Counted from the stretch's first letter, positions 1 through 9,508 are shown. The stretch: DNA of 64,000 nucleotides from Belliella alkalica (GCF_022549785.1 NZ_JAKZGO010000017.1:36180-100179), one strand, 5' to 3'. Notes: generated by a model from the letters alone, not told the origin. Translations and numbers: made by a program.

Positions 1-51
1 AACCACTGAACCGCCACTTTTAGGTAGCTGCTATTATAGGGCGTTTTTCTT

Positions 52-855
52 TTATTTCCTTGGCTTCGCTTCACTTCCTGCTAAAATTCCACCGTCAATA
101 GTCAGTTCAATTCCTGTTACATATTTGCTTTCGTCACTTGCTAAATACAAAATTCCGTAAGCTACATCAATCGGTTCTCCAAAATGTCCCATTGGAATTC
201 CGAATTCTACATCTTCAATTATTTGTTGTCTTTGTTCTCCTTCACCAAGCATAGCGTCCCACATTGGTGTCATAATAGCTGCTGGATGAACACTGTTACA
301 CCTAATCTTATATCCATTTTCTGCACAATGTAGGGCTACACTTTTTGTGTGATTTCTAACGGCTGCCTTGCTTGAAGCATATGCAACAGCACCTGGAATT
401 CCCACTACACCACTTCTTGAAGAAATGTTTACAATACTTCCGCCTTTGTCTTTCATAAGTCTGATGGCGTATTTACATCCAAGCATAACACCTGTTGAGT
501 TTACTCTGTGAACTTCTTCCCAAGAATTCAAGTCTGAATTTTCAGCGTCCCAAGGTCCCGATGATTCTAAAACCCCTGTGATTCCTGCATTATTTACTAA
601 AATGTCAAGTCGTCCGTGTTTTTTAGTTATGTACTCGGTTGCTTTCAACCAATTTTCTTCACTTCCAACGTCCAAATGCAAATAGTCAGCATTTGTCTTT
701 AAATTTTTTACAAGAGCATTTCCTTCTTCGTCCTTAATGTCAGAAACGATTACAATTGCTCCTTCTTTTAAAAAGAGTTCGGCAGTTGCACGTCCTATTC
801 CACGAGCAGAACCTGTTATTAATGCTATTTTGTCTTTTAACCTCATTTTTGTCAT
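52..855 (-). CDS. SDR family NAD(P)-dependent oxidoreductase
   Basis: A cytoplasmic short-chain dehydrogenase of 267 residues; the substrate cannot be told from sequence. The Rossmann motif TGSARGIG is at residues 14-21, D39 ends the second strand (this favours NAD over NADP), NNAG is at 88-91, and the catalytic set N119, S146, Y159 and K163 is complete. The C-terminal GxxLTIDGG-type end is typical of the classical family. A second ATG lies three codons downstream (846) and is equally plausible. The gene stands alone, with an inverted repeat about 45 bases upstream of its start. The fold is certain; glucose dehydrogenase or 3-oxoacyl reductase names would be guesses. Confidence 0.9.
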   Translation of the reverse strand: MTKMRLKDKIALITGSARGIGRATAELFLKEGAIVIVSDIKDEEGNALVKNLKTNADYLHLDVGSEENWLKATEYITKKHGRLDILVNNAGITGVLESSGPWDAENSDLNSWEEVHRVNSTGVMLGCKYAIRLMKDKGGSIVNISSRSGVVGIPGAVAYASSKAAVRNHTKSVALHCAENGYKIRCNSVHPAAIMTPMWDAMLGEGEQRQQIIEDVEFGIPMGHFGEPIDVAYGILYLASDESKYVTGIELTIDGGILAGSEAKPRK

Positions 856-900
856 TTATAGTGTCGTCTTGTCTTTAAATGCCCTTATATATAAATCTAG

Positions 901-945
901 AAAACCAGACTTTAACTACCAATTATAATAAATATGTCTGGTTTT
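901..945. repeat. Perfect 10-bp inverted repeat upstream of the SDR gene
   Basis: aaaaccagac at 901-910 is matched exactly by gtctggtttt at 936-945 with a 25-base AT-rich loop. It lies 46 bases before the minus-strand SDR start, so it could be an operator, a stem in the leader or a weak terminator. Only the symmetry is seen; the role is unknown. Confidence 0.5.
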
Positions 946-1022
946 AAACTATCCTTATCAAACCTTCTTAAAACTACACTTTCTTCACTAACACTCAAAT
1001 AACCCCATCCACTTCAAAATAA

Positions 1023-1050
1023 AAAAACCGAGCATCTCTACCCGGTTTTT
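1023..1050 (-). terminator. Rho-independent terminator after isocitrate dehydrogenase
   Basis: Read on the minus strand, an 8-bp stem (aaaaaccg at 1023-1030 against cggttttt at 1043-1050) with a 12-base loop is followed by a T-rich run. It sits 53 bases past the isocitrate dehydrogenase stop codon. Confidence 0.7.
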
Positions 1051-1102
1051 AATTTTATTCTGTGAAATTCCTCCTTCTGATTTCCTCCTTCATCCTTTCT
1101 TT

Positions 1103-2557
1103 TTATTCTCCCTGTGCCAAGCTATATGCTCTTACACCATCGAAGGAATAGAGATTTTCAGTTTTGATAAAGTCAAAGCCTAACTTGGCAACTTGATCCA
1201 TCAAGTCTAGCACTTCAGCATGTGTGATCGGTGATTGATCTGCCTTTTGGAATCTACATCTCCAGTGGTCTGTACAGAAAGTCTCTCTCATCCCTCCAGG
1301 ATATACTTTAATCCCTCTGTTCGTGATCAGCTGAAGAACAAGGCCGTTTGCATCTGCTTTTCTCAATGCATCACCAATGGAATTTGGATCTCTTCCATCT
1401 TTGTCCCAATCAATAAACACATCCACACCAATCAGTTTTTTCTCTGACTTGGTAACTGGTGAAAGCTTGATGCTGATAGGATCCTTCGCTGATTTATCAA
1501 AAATCGCAGGAGTCATATTCACCGGCTTCTGTCCCAATCTCTCGATCACGGCTTGAGCAAATTCTTGTGTACCTACTTTTTTGCTAGAAATCCCCTCTTG
1601 GTAGATATCCCCTGTATGGATACCGTCTTCCAAAGTTTTCATCCAAGCATTGCCTACTTTCTCAGCGATCTCTGGCTGACCTATATGTACGAGCATCATC
1701 ACAGCTCCATTCAGCAATCCCGATGGGTTTGCCATATCTTGACCAGCGATATCCGGTGCTGAACCATGGATCGCTTCAAACATGGCTACTTCCTCGCCAA
1801 CGTTGGCAGAACCTCCCAGACCTACTGAACCAGTCACCTGAGCAGCAATATCAGAGATGATGTCTCCATACAAGTTCAAAGTAACGATCACATCAAAAAT
1901 CTCCGGCCTCTCAGCAATCAATGCTGATCCGATATCGATGATTTTGTGATCTGTTTCGATACCTGGATATTCTTTAGCAATTTCATTGAAAGTCTTATGA
2001 AAAAGACCGTCAGCCAATTTCATGATATTGTCTTTGGTCATACAGGTCACTTTTTTTCGGCCATATTTCTTGGCATATTCAAAAGCATACCTGATGATTT
2101 TCTCAGAACCAGGTTGGGAGATCAACTTCAGACACTGATATACTTCTTGTGTTTGTCTGTGCTCGATACCTGCGTAAAGATCTTCTTCGTTTTCTCGAAT
2201 GATGACCATGTCAGTCTTAGGGAAGTGAGTTTTCACAAAAGGTGAGTAAGCCTTACAAGGTCTCACGTTTGCAAAAAGTCCAAAAGATTTTCTGGTTGTC
2301 ACATTCAAACTCTTAAATCCTCCACCTTGTGGTGTAGTGATCGGTGATTTCAAAAATACCTTGGTCTCTCTCAAGGAATCAAAAGCCTTGGGCTCCATAC
2401 CTGAGCTAATCCCTTTCAAATATACTTGTTCGCCGATTTCGATGACATCGTATTCCAACTGAGCGCCAGCAGCTTCCAAGATATTAAGTGTGGCTTTCAT
2501 GATTTCCGGTCCGATCCCATCACCATAGGCGACAGTAATTTTTGTTTTTGACGACAT
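1103..2557 (-). CDS. icd: NADP-dependent isocitrate dehydrogenase, long (Thermus-like) form
   Basis: Oxidatively decarboxylates isocitrate to 2-oxoglutarate in the TCA cycle. The start is set at the ATG of MSSKTKITVAYGDGIGPEI; an upstream in-frame ATG at 2629 would add 24 residues unlike the family and overlap the divergent small ORF. The protein is then 484 residues. Family signatures seen are YGDGIGPE near the N-terminus, the substrate loop around ITTPQGGGFKSLNVTTRK, and NLYGDIISDIAAQVTGSVGLGGSAN with the metal-binding aspartates. After about residue 340 there is a C-terminal extension of roughly 140 residues, as in the Thermus enzyme and absent from the E. coli enzyme. It is monocistronic, with a terminator downstream. 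Confidence 0.93.
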   Translation of the reverse strand: MSSKTKITVAYGDGIGPEIMKATLNILEAAGAQLEYDVIEIGEQVYLKGISSGMEPKAFDSLRETKVFLKSPITTPQGGGFKSLNVTTRKSFGLFANVRPCKAYSPFVKTHFPKTDMVIIRENEEDLYAGIEHRQTQEVYQCLKLISQPGSEKIIRYAFEYAKKYGRKKVTCMTKDNIMKLADGLFHKTFNEIAKEYPGIETDHKIIDIGSALIAERPEIFDVIVTLNLYGDIISDIAAQVTGSVGLGGSANVGEEVAMFEAIHGSAPDIAGQDMANPSGLLNGAVMMLVHIGQPEIAEKVGNAWMKTLEDGIHTGDIYQEGISSKKVGTQEFAQAVIERLGQKPVNMTPAIFDKSAKDPISIKLSPVTKSEKKLIGVDVFIDWDKDGRDPNSIGDALRKADANGLVLQLITNRGIKVYPGGMRETFCTDHWRCRFQKADQSPITHAEVLDLMDQVAKLGFDFIKTENLYSFDGVRAYSLAQGE

Positions 2558-2593
2558 ATATAAATTATGTTTTGTTGAAAATTCGTATTGTGA

Positions 2594-2601
2594 CAAAAAT
2601 A
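2594..2601 (-). promoter_or_regulatory. Possible -7 element (TAnnTTTG) for isocitrate dehydrogenase
   Basis: On the minus strand the sequence reads TATTTTTG, a match to the Bacteroidota -7 consensus, about 37 bases before the chosen icd start. A TTTG lies further upstream, but the spacer of about 25 bases is longer than usual, so this is weak. Confidence 0.3.
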
Positions 2602-2608
2602 ACAAAAA

Positions 2609-2782
2609 ATGGCGGAAGGGAATGGTCAAACCTATTATAAATTAGCAGAATATCTAACAATTAGGAAGCACTCACTCTTACCCAAATTTCTTCTTGTAGT
2701 TTTGCATCTATGTATTTTCCCGACAATTGCTTGGGGAATGCTTGCACTACTTGTATATTTGACGCTTAACATTCACCAATAA
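2609..2782 (+). CDS. Small single-span membrane protein, 57 residues
   Basis: An ATG at 2609 opens an uninterrupted 57-residue frame ending TAA at 2780-2782, only three bases before the enoyl-CoA hydratase start. The N-terminal third is polar and begins MAEGNGQTYYKLAEYLTI. Next come a basic patch (RKHSLLPK) and a hydrophobic stretch of about 25 residues (FLLVVLHLCIFPTIAWGMLALLVY), broken here by one proline. This fits a type II inner-membrane protein with the N-terminus inside. I do not recognise the family. Tight spacing to the next gene and lack of overlap with the preferred icd start support it. It may be co-transcribed with enoyl-CoA hydratase. Confidence 0.6.
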   Translation: MAEGNGQTYYKLAEYLTIRKHSLLPKFLLVVLHLCIFPTIAWGMLALLVYLTLNIHQ

Positions 2783-2785
2783 CAC

Positions 2786-3571
2786 ATGGCTGAAACACTA
2801 AATATTCTTTCTGAAGAAAAGGAAGGTATTCTCTATCTTACAGTTAACAGAGAATCCAAGCTGAATGCACTGAATTTTGCTACCCTGGAAGAGATCAGGA
2901 ATATTTTTAACGAGGTCGTTGATAATAAAGAAATCAAAGGCGTAATTATCACCGGTTCGGGTGAAAAAGCATTTATTGCTGGTGCTGATATCAGTGAAAT
3001 AGCAGAACTCAACGAGCTGAATGCCAGAAAATTTGCAGAAAATGGCCAAGAAGTTTTTGGCTTGATCGAAAATTGTCACAAGCCTGTCATCGCTGTAGTC
3101 AATGGATTTGCCTTAGGTGGTGGCTGTGAACTGGCAATGGCATGCCACATTAGGGTGGCGGTTGCAAATGCAAAATTCGGACAACCTGAAGTAAACTTAG
3201 GCATCATCCCAGGGTATGGAGGCACCCAACGCTTGACTTATCTTATCGGAAGAGGCAAAGCAAATGAATTGATGATGACTGGAGATATGATCGGCGCAGA
3301 AGAAGCAAAAAAGCTTGGTCTTGTCAATCATGTACTCGCTACAAAGGATGAATCTATGGCCAAGGCTGAAGAGATTTTGAAGAAAATAATGACAAAAGCG
3401 CCTTTGGCTATCGGTATGATAGTTGATTGTGTGAATTCTGTATATATCTCTGAAGAAAATGGCTATCAAACTGAAGCTAACAGCTTCGCTAGATGTGTCA
3501 AATCTGGGGATTATAAAGAAGGGACTTCTGCTTTCTTGGAAAAAAGAAAACCAATATTCAAAGGGGAGTAA
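2786..3571 (+). CDS. Enoyl-CoA hydratase/isomerase (crotonase family)
   Basis: Hydrates trans-2-enoyl-CoA in fatty-acid beta-oxidation or a related acyl-CoA pathway, in the cytoplasm. The protein has 261 residues, the usual length. The oxyanion-hole segments GADISEIA (66-73) and ALGGGCE are present, and both catalytic glutamates of true hydratases are conserved: E115 in GGGCE and E135 in GQPE, 20 residues apart as in rat mitochondrial hydratase. PGYGGTQRL follows. It lies three bases after a small membrane ORF and 23 bases before the flippase gene. A 3-hydroxybutyryl-CoA dehydratase (crotonase) role is also possible. Confidence 0.92.
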   Translation: MAETLNILSEEKEGILYLTVNRESKLNALNFATLEEIRNIFNEVVDNKEIKGVIITGSGEKAFIAGADISEIAELNELNARKFAENGQEVFGLIENCHKPVIAVVNGFALGGGCELAMACHIRVAVANAKFGQPEVNLGIIPGYGGTQRLTYLIGRGKANELMMTGDMIGAEEAKKLGLVNHVLATKDESMAKAEEILKKIMTKAPLAIGMIVDCVNSVYISEENGYQTEANSFARCVKSGDYKEGTSAFLEKRKPIFKGE

Positions 3572-3594
3572 TTCCCCTTTACTTTTTTTGAAGG

Positions 3595-5112
3595 ATGAGC
3601 CAACTGAAAAAACTTGCCGGACAGACGGCTATCTATGGAATCAGTAGCATTCTTGGAAGAACGATAAATTTTTTCCTTTTACCCCTTTACATCGTCTATC
3701 TAGACAAAGATGCAATGGGATCATTTACCAATATTTATGCATTCATTGCGTTTTTCAATGTGGTATTCACCTATGGAATGGAAACCACTTTTTTCAGATT
3801 CTATACTGGAAAAGGCTTGGATCAGAAAAAAGTATATTCACAAATCCAATCTCTTTTGCTCGTCAGCTCATTGTTTTTGGGTTCGCTGATTTATTTCAGT
3901 TCAGAACAATTGAGTATTTGGTTAAATTATCCAGAAAAAGCTTACCTTTTCAAATGGGTGGCGGGAATTTTGGTTATAGATGCCATCTTAGCAATACCTT
4001 ATGCCAAATTACGGGTAGAAAACAAACCACTAAAATTTGCCCTATCCAAACTCGGAAACATCCTAATAAATGTTGGGCTAAATATCCTTTTGATTGCTGT
4101 CAGTTATCACATTTGGAAAGGTGAATATTTGGTAGGGCTTCAAGGTTCCGTTGGCGCATTATACCAACCCACATGGGGGATAGAATACATTTTGATTTCC
4201 AACTTGATCGCCAATGCATTCATGATCCCAGTTTTGTTCTACTTTAGTGGGTTTTTCGCTTTCAGAATTGAAAGGGAATTTATCAAACCAATGTGGAAAT
4301 ATGCCATCCCACTTTTCTTTATGGGCTTGGCCGGTGTTACCAATGAAGTATTTTCAAGATCGATTTTTGAATTTGTCATTCCTGAAGACTTTTACCCAGG
4401 CCTGACTCCTCGGGAAGCTGGTGGTATTTTCGGAGCTAATTTCAAACTTGCCATTTTTATGAGTTTGATTATCCAAGCATTCAAGTTTGCAGCAGAACCT
4501 TTCTTCTTCAATCGATCAGAAGATAAAAATAGCCCTCAATTATTTGCTAGAGTGATGCATGCATTTATCATATTCTGCTGCCTGTTGATGATTACAGTAT
4601 CTGTCAACTTAGATCTTTTGGGGAAATTCATATTGGTCGAAAATGAATATATGGAAGTAATGTACATAGTTCCTGTTCTTCTTTTGGGATATCTATTTTT
4701 GGGAATATATTTCAATCTCAGCATTTGGTTCAAACTAACCGATCAGACCAAATACAGTTTCTATTTTACTTTGATAGGAGCAATCGTAACAATTATCGTG
4801 ATATTGGTTTTGGTTCCCAAAATTGGGTACATGGGAGCAGCCTTGAGTACCATTTCTTGTTATTTTATCATGTCAGCACTTTGCTACAGCTATGGTCAAA
4901 GATATTTCCCAATACCTTATCAGTTAGGAAAAGGGCTTTCATACATCCTACTGGCAGCTTGTTTGAGCTATGCTGGTTTCTTTTTGGAAGTTGACAACCA
5001 AATTTTTCAATTTATACTCAAAAATCTGATGGTCATTCCTTTTGTTGTTCTAATTTTGCTTTTTGAAAGAAAGGAAATCAAAACGATTTTACTCAAAAGA
5101 AATTCAAAATAG
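3595..5112 (+). CDS. Polysaccharide flippase, Wzx-like (MOP superfamily)
   Basis: A 505-residue integral membrane protein with some 12-14 hydrophobic segments, typical of exporters that flip lipid-linked oligosaccharides. It opens [20 protein letters not shown], the characteristic basic then hydrophobic first helix of the polysaccharide synthase family, with a charged break around residues 265-275 in the middle. It is followed four bases later by dUTPase, so the two are probably co-transcribed, although no sugar-assembly genes adjoin. The substrate (O-antigen, exopolysaccharide or another lipid-linked glycan) cannot be inferred. A start 132 bases upstream in another frame was ignored. Confidence 0.85.
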   Translation: MSQLKKLAGQTAIYGISSILGRTINFFLLPLYIVYLDKDAMGSFTNIYAFIAFFNVVFTYGMETTFFRFYTGKGLDQKKVYSQIQSLLLVSSLFLGSLIYFSSEQLSIWLNYPEKAYLFKWVAGILVIDAILAIPYAKLRVENKPLKFALSKLGNILINVGLNILLIAVSYHIWKGEYLVGLQGSVGALYQPTWGIEYILISNLIANAFMIPVLFYFSGFFAFRIEREFIKPMWKYAIPLFFMGLAGVTNEVFSRSIFEFVIPEDFYPGLTPREAGGIFGANFKLAIFMSLIIQAFKFAAEPFFFNRSEDKNSPQLFARVMHAFIIFCCLLMITVSVNLDLLGKFILVENEYMEVMYIVPVLLLGYLFLGIYFNLSIWFKLTDQTKYSFYFTLIGAIVTIIVILVLVPKIGYMGAALSTISCYFIMSALCYSYGQRYFPIPYQLGKGLSYILLAACLSYAGFFLEVDNQIFQFILKNLMVIPFVVLILLFERKEIKTILLKRNSK

Positions 5113-5116
5113 AACC

Positions 5117-5551
5117 ATGAAAGTAAAAGTCATCAACCAATCGAAGCATTCACTTCCCGAATACCAAACACCACAATCTGCAGGACTTGATCTGAGGGCA
5201 AATATTGAAGAAGAAATTATTTTGGGACCTTTGGAAAGAAAGCTAATTGGTACAGGCTTATTTTTGGAATTACCAGAAGGGTACGAAGCACAGATTCGTC
5301 CGAGATCTGGATTGGCTTTCAAACATGGCTTGACTGTATTGAATAGTCCAGGTACGATCGATGCTGATTACAGAGGTGAGATCAAAGTTCTTTTGGTAAA
5401 TCTATCCAATGAAAACTTTACCATAGTAGATGGTGAGCGAATTGCCCAAATGGTAGTCGCCAAGCATGAACAAATTAGCTGGCAAGATGCAGAATCCCTT
5501 TCCGATACAGAAAGAGGAAGTGGTGGATATGGAAGTACAGGTAAATCTTAG
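5117..5551 (+). CDS. dut: Deoxyuridine 5'-triphosphate nucleotidohydrolase (dUTPase)
   Basis: Hydrolyses dUTP to dUMP and pyrophosphate, keeping uracil out of DNA and feeding dTMP synthesis; it acts as a homotrimer. All five trimeric dUTPase motifs are visible: [18 protein letters not shown], the [15 protein letters not shown] substrate loop with its catalytic aspartate, RIAQMVVA, and the C-terminal [10 protein letters not shown] arm. The start is the ATG at 5117 ([11 protein letters not shown]), giving 144 residues. A longer frame from 5063 would overlap the flippase by 50 bases and add no family sequence. Confidence 0.96.
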   Translation: MKVKVINQSKHSLPEYQTPQSAGLDLRANIEEEIILGPLERKLIGTGLFLELPEGYEAQIRPRSGLAFKHGLTVLNSPGTIDADYRGEIKVLLVNLSNENFTIVDGERIAQMVVAKHEQISWQDAESLSDTERGSGGYGSTGKS

Positions 5552-5609
5552 TAGGTTCAAGAACAAATTGCACCATTTTAGCTTAATTTCCGTTATTGAA
5601 TTTGATAGA

Positions 5610-5640
5610 TTGCCGGAGTGAATAAAAGGCATTATGTTTG
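5610..5640 (+). promoter_or_regulatory. Bacteroidota-type promoter for the TPR operon
   Basis: TTG at 5610-5612 and TATGTTTG (match to TAnnTTTG) at 5633-5640 are separated by 20 bases. This is the arrangement of Bacteroidota housekeeping promoters. It lies in the 141-base gap after dut and 52 bases before the TPR gene start. Confidence 0.6.
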
Positions 5641-5692
5641 CAACTAATCTGTAACCCTATCACAAACCATACATATTCATTACCAAAAAGTT

Positions 5693-7477
5693 ATGAAACA
5701 AACTCACAGTTTCCTGACTTTCTTAAGCCACATTAATTCAAATAAAGTGAATTTATATAAATCAATCTATCTCTTTCTAATTCTTGGCTGTGTCACGCTA
5801 CACCAAGTCTCTGCCCAACAAAAACTTTCAAAAAAAGAAAGAAAACAGGCTATTGAAGAGACAAAAGCAACAAGACTTTTTATCGAAGGGCAGAAATTTC
5901 TGATGCTTGAGGATTATGACAAATCATACTTCTATTTCCAAAAAGCCAGAGAAATCGCTCCAGACGAGCCTGCCATAAGTTTTAAGATAGCAGAAATCTT
6001 CCTTAAGGCCAACAAAGTTGATGATGCTTTGGAGTATGGATTGATGGCAGTAGAAGCTGACCCTGAAAACAAATACTACAATCTGATGATGGCTGAAGTA
6101 TATTCCAAAAAAAACCAGCCTATCAAAGCTGCGGAAATTTTGGAAAGCTTGATGGAAAATTCTGATGAAAATCAAAATTACATCCTTGAGCTGGCTTCTT
6201 TATACCTAGGTGCAAACGAATACGACAAAGCACTTGATGCACTTGACCGTGCAGAAGAGTATTATGGGGTTGTAGAACAGCTTGTTGTTCAGAAACAAAG
6301 AATTTATTTAAGAAAAAACAACCTTCCAAAAGCAATTGAAGAAGGGGAAAAACTTATAAATGCGCATCCAGGAAATTCTCAATACGTATTGGGTTTAGTT
6401 GAAATCCTTTTCAACAATGGAAGGACTAAAGAAGCAATCGCAGCAATTGAAAAATCCCTTGAGGCTTATCCAAATCAACCTGATCTACAGATGGGTGCAT
6501 ATGCCCTTTACAAAGATTTAGGTGAATTTGAAATCGCAGAAGCATTGATTTTAGATGCTTTTGCTAATCCAGATTTGGATGGAATGGTAAAAGCGCAAGC
6601 TTTCTCTGATATCCTCCAAGAAATCAAAACTGAAAAAAGAGAAAAACTATTGGATAAATTAGAGGCATTTATGCTTGAGAACAATCCAAATGATTCCAAT
6701 GTACTAACAGTTGTGGGCGACAGGCGATTGTTCAATGAAAATAAAGAAGAGGCACTTTCTTACTATAAAAAATCTGCAAGCATAAATCCTGACAATCCCC
6801 AAGTATTGCAAGGAATCATCACACTCATGTTTGAAACCGGAGGTGATTTTGCGGAAATAGAAAAGTATACAATTATTGCAGTTGACGAATTCCCTGAGAG
6901 GGCAGAATTTTGGTATTTTGACGGCACTGTTAAGACTGCTTTGAAAAAATGGGAAGAGGCAAAAGAGTCACTGAAAAAATCCCAAGAAGTAAACAAAGGT
7001 AAAAACAAACAACTAGACCTGCTTGTCTATGGACAGCTGGGAGATGTGTATCACAGTCTCGACCAAAAAGAGGAAGCTTATGAGTCATATGAAAAAGTCC
7101 TGAAAGAAAGACCTAATGACGAGCATGTGCTGAATAATTATGCCTATTTCCTTTCCCTTGCAAAAAAAGACCTTGACAAGGCGCGCTCGATGTCGGAAAA
7201 GCTTGTGAAAATCTTCCCTGACAACCCAACATATCTTGACACGCATGCATGGGTTCTTTTTCAACTGGAGGATTATCAAAATGCAAAAACCTACATGGAG
7301 AAAGCTCTGAAATTTGAAGATTCACCTAGTGGGATTATGCTAGAGCATTATGGGGACATTTTATACCATTTAGGCAATAAAAGTGAAGCCTTAAGTTTTT
7401 GGAAAAAAGCAGAGGGAGGAGAAGAGACTACTGACTTATTAATCAAAAAAATCAAGGATCAGAAATATTATGAATAG
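5693..7477 (+). CDS. Secreted/periplasmic tetratricopeptide-repeat protein
   Basis: 594 residues with a signal peptide (hydrophobic YLFLILGCVTL around residues 26-36, then an SAQQ cleavage-like site) followed by about a dozen TPR units through to the C-terminus, e.g. YFYFQKAREIAPDEPAISFK and EALSYYKKSASINPDNPQVL. No catalytic domain is seen, so it is a protein-protein scaffold on the periplasmic side. It overlaps the DUF4292 lipoprotein gene by 8 bases, and the same TPR-DUF4292-EnvC order is common in Bacteroidota. Inference: it works in outer-membrane or peptidoglycan maintenance. A predicted promoter lies just upstream. Confidence 0.88.
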   Translation: MKQTHSFLTFLSHINSNKVNLYKSIYLFLILGCVTLHQVSAQQKLSKKERKQAIEETKATRLFIEGQKFLMLEDYDKSYFYFQKAREIAPDEPAISFKIAEIFLKANKVDDALEYGLMAVEADPENKYYNLMMAEVYSKKNQPIKAAEILESLMENSDENQNYILELASLYLGANEYDKALDALDRAEEYYGVVEQLVVQKQRIYLRKNNLPKAIEEGEKLINAHPGNSQYVLGLVEILFNNGRTKEAIAAIEKSLEAYPNQPDLQMGAYALYKDLGEFEIAEALILDAFANPDLDGMVKAQAFSDILQEIKTEKREKLLDKLEAFMLENNPNDSNVLTVVGDRRLFNENKEEALSYYKKSASINPDNPQVLQGIITLMFETGGDFAEIEKYTIIAVDEFPERAEFWYFDGTVKTALKKWEEAKESLKKSQEVNKGKNKQLDLLVYGQLGDVYHSLDQKEEAYESYEKVLKERPNDEHVLNNYAYFLSLAKKDLDKARSMSEKLVKIFPDNPTYLDTHAWVLFQLEDYQNAKTYMEKALKFEDSPSGIMLEHYGDILYHLGNKSEALSFWKKAEGGEETTDLLIKKIKDQKYYE

Positions 7478-8207
7478 GGTATTTTTAGGGAGTTTTTTAC
7501 TTCTATTACTTGTAGCATCAGGCTGTGCCAAAAAGCCCAACCTTTACGTTTCTGATGAGGTAATGCAAGAGTTTGAGCCTGCATACTTTGACTTCGACTA
7601 CTTAAACGCCAGGGCAAGGATAGTCATCGAGGATCAAAATGGAAAAACTACAAGGGGAACAATGAATATCCGAGCAAAAAAAGACAGTGTGATCTGGTTT
7701 AGTGTCACACCAGGGCTTGGAATTGAGGCACTCAGAGGAATTGTAACAGCTGATAAAATCAGAGTGAAAGACAGAATCAATGGTGAGGATGTAAACATGA
7801 GCTATGTTGAATTTGAGGACAGGTTTGGACTTAGCCTTTCATTGTCAATTTTTCAAAACCTCTTGTATGCCAACATTCCACATGAATTCAGCTATAGAGA
7901 TCGGCTTTTGAGAATCGGAAAATACTTTGAATTGACTCAAACGCGTGGGATAATTAGATATCATTCAAAAGTCGGTACCACCCACGGAAAAGTTGAAGAG
8001 CTTTCGGTCACTTCTATGGATGACAAAGGAGCATTATTGGCAAATTATCCTACATTTCAAGATGTGAATGAGCAACCTTTTCCCAATGCTTCACTTTTTA
8101 AGGCATCATTTTACATAGATGGTAAAGTACAAAACTCGATCATACATATCGATTTTTCTTCCATCAGCGTTACAGATACACCAATCAGTTTTCCTTTTCA
8201 GTTTTAG
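7470..8207 (+). CDS. DUF4292 family lipoprotein
   Basis: 245 residues beginning with a lipoprotein signal ending LVASGC (lipid-attachment C19). The remainder, with KKDSVIWFSVTPGLGIEALRG, fits the DUF4292 family. That family is described as resembling LolA/LolB-like beta-sheet carriers, so a role in moving lipoproteins or lipid is a reasonable inference but is not shown here. It overlaps the TPR gene by 8 bases and abuts the EnvC-like gene with two or three bases between stop and start, indicating one transcript. Confidence 0.87.
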   Translation: MNRVFLGSFLLLLLVASGCAKKPNLYVSDEVMQEFEPAYFDFDYLNARARIVIEDQNGKTTRGTMNIRAKKDSVIWFSVTPGLGIEALRGIVTADKIRVKDRINGEDVNMSYVEFEDRFGLSLSLSIFQNLLYANIPHEFSYRDRLLRIGKYFELTQTRGIIRYHSKVGTTHGKVEELSVTSMDDKGALLANYPTFQDVNEQPFPNASLFKASFYIDGKVQNSIIHIDFSSISVTDTPISFPFQF

Positions 8208-8210
8208 TTG

Positions 8211-9455
8211 ATGAAAAAATTAATATATATACTTTTCATTTTTATTGGAATCAACTCCATTCAACCAAACCAGGGGTTTACACAAACTGCAAAATCCAGG
8301 GCGCAACTTGAAAAAGAAAAGGAAGAAGTTCAGAAAAGACTATTAGAATTTAATAAAATTTTAAAGCAAACTGCCGAATCAAAAAAAACAACTATAGGTC
8401 AGCTAAATGTAGTAAATAAACAGCTAGAAACACGTGTGACCTACATAAGGACACTGAGTAGAGAAGTTAGCTTGATTAGCAAAGAGATTTCGGAGACAGA
8501 AAATAGAATCAAGTCTTTGGAGAATGATTTGGAAAACCTCAAAGAAGAATATTCTCAAATGGTATATACCTCTTCGAAGCTGAACCAAGGCCTGACCATG
8601 ACTACTTTTATATTCAGCTCTAGTACATTTAAGCAATTCTACATGAGATTGAAATACCTCAAGCAATACACTGACGCCAGAAAAAAACAAGTAGAACAAA
8701 TTGAATTGGTTACAAAAAATTTAGCAGAGCAACGAATTCGCCTTGAGGATAAAAAAGTAGAAAAGCAGCAAGTCATAAATCAAGAGGAGCAGCAAAGAAG
8801 ACAACTTGCGCAAGCGAAAACCAAGCAACAAAACATTGTAAGCTCACTTACCAAACAAGAGATTGATCTTAGAAAAAAAATCATAGAAGCAAAAAAACAA
8901 CAAGAAAACCTCAATAACCTCATCAAAAGAGCTATTGCAGAAGAAATAAGAAAAGCTGAAGCTGAAGCAAAAAAGACAAACTCTAAATCAACGAAAGCAT
9001 CAGGAAGTAGTATCCCAATGACACCTGAAGTGGCCGCATTATCGAATTCATTTGCCGGGAACAAAGGGAAACTACCTTGGCCTGTAGAAACAGGTTTTGT
9101 TTCTAAAAAATACGGGACACATCCTCATCCGACTCTAAAAGGGATCGTAGAAGACAATGATGGCGTAGATATTCAAACTTCCCCAAATTCCAATGTAAGA
9201 TCAGTCTTTGATGGAGAAGTAATCAAAATAGGAACAATTCCAGGGTATGGAGGGACTATCGTAATAAAGCATGGGGAATATTACACCATGTATAGCAAGC
9301 TCAAGGTAGTATCTGTCAAAACCGGAGACAAAGTGAAAGCAAAACAAGTGCTTGGTCAGGTTTACACCAACAAAGATGGAATTGCTGAGGTCCATTTTGA
9401 AACATGGAAAGGCTTGCAACCGATGAACCCATCAGCTTGGCTTGCCGGGCAATAG
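8211..9455 (+). CDS. EnvC-like murein hydrolase activator with degenerate LytM domain
   Basis: 414 residues: signal peptide, a long coiled coil (about 25-250, rich in E/K/Q) and a C-terminal LytM/M23 domain. Of the M23 zinc ligands, the GVDI aspartate and the HFE histidine remain. The first histidine is replaced (EDNDGVD rather than xHxGxD), and the HxH position reads MYSKL. The domain is therefore probably not a peptidase but an activator of amidases, as E. coli EnvC is. It acts in the periplasm at division. ATG at 8211 is preferred over the TTG directly before it. It belongs to the TPR-DUF4292 operon. Confidence 0.88.
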   Translation: MKKLIYILFIFIGINSIQPNQGFTQTAKSRAQLEKEKEEVQKRLLEFNKILKQTAESKKTTIGQLNVVNKQLETRVTYIRTLSREVSLISKEISETENRIKSLENDLENLKEEYSQMVYTSSKLNQGLTMTTFIFSSSTFKQFYMRLKYLKQYTDARKKQVEQIELVTKNLAEQRIRLEDKKVEKQQVINQEEQQRRQLAQAKTKQQNIVSSLTKQEIDLRKKIIEAKKQQENLNNLIKRAIAEEIRKAEAEAKKTNSKSTKASGSSIPMTPEVAALSNSFAGNKGKLPWPVETGFVSKKYGTHPHPTLKGIVEDNDGVDIQTSPNSNVRSVFDGEVIKIGTIPGYGGTIVIKHGEYYTMYSKLKVVSVKTGDKVKAKQVLGQVYTNKDGIAEVHFETWKGLQPMNPSAWLAGQ

Positions 9456-9508
9456 ATATTAATTATTCGTATATTTATAAAAAAAGAAGAATAACAGTGC
9501 ACTATTCC

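Noticed and set aside
2558..2629. Upstream start for isocitrate dehydrogenase
   Set aside because: The extra 24 residues are unlike the family and would overlap the divergent small ORF; MSSKTKITVAYGDGIGPE is the natural start.
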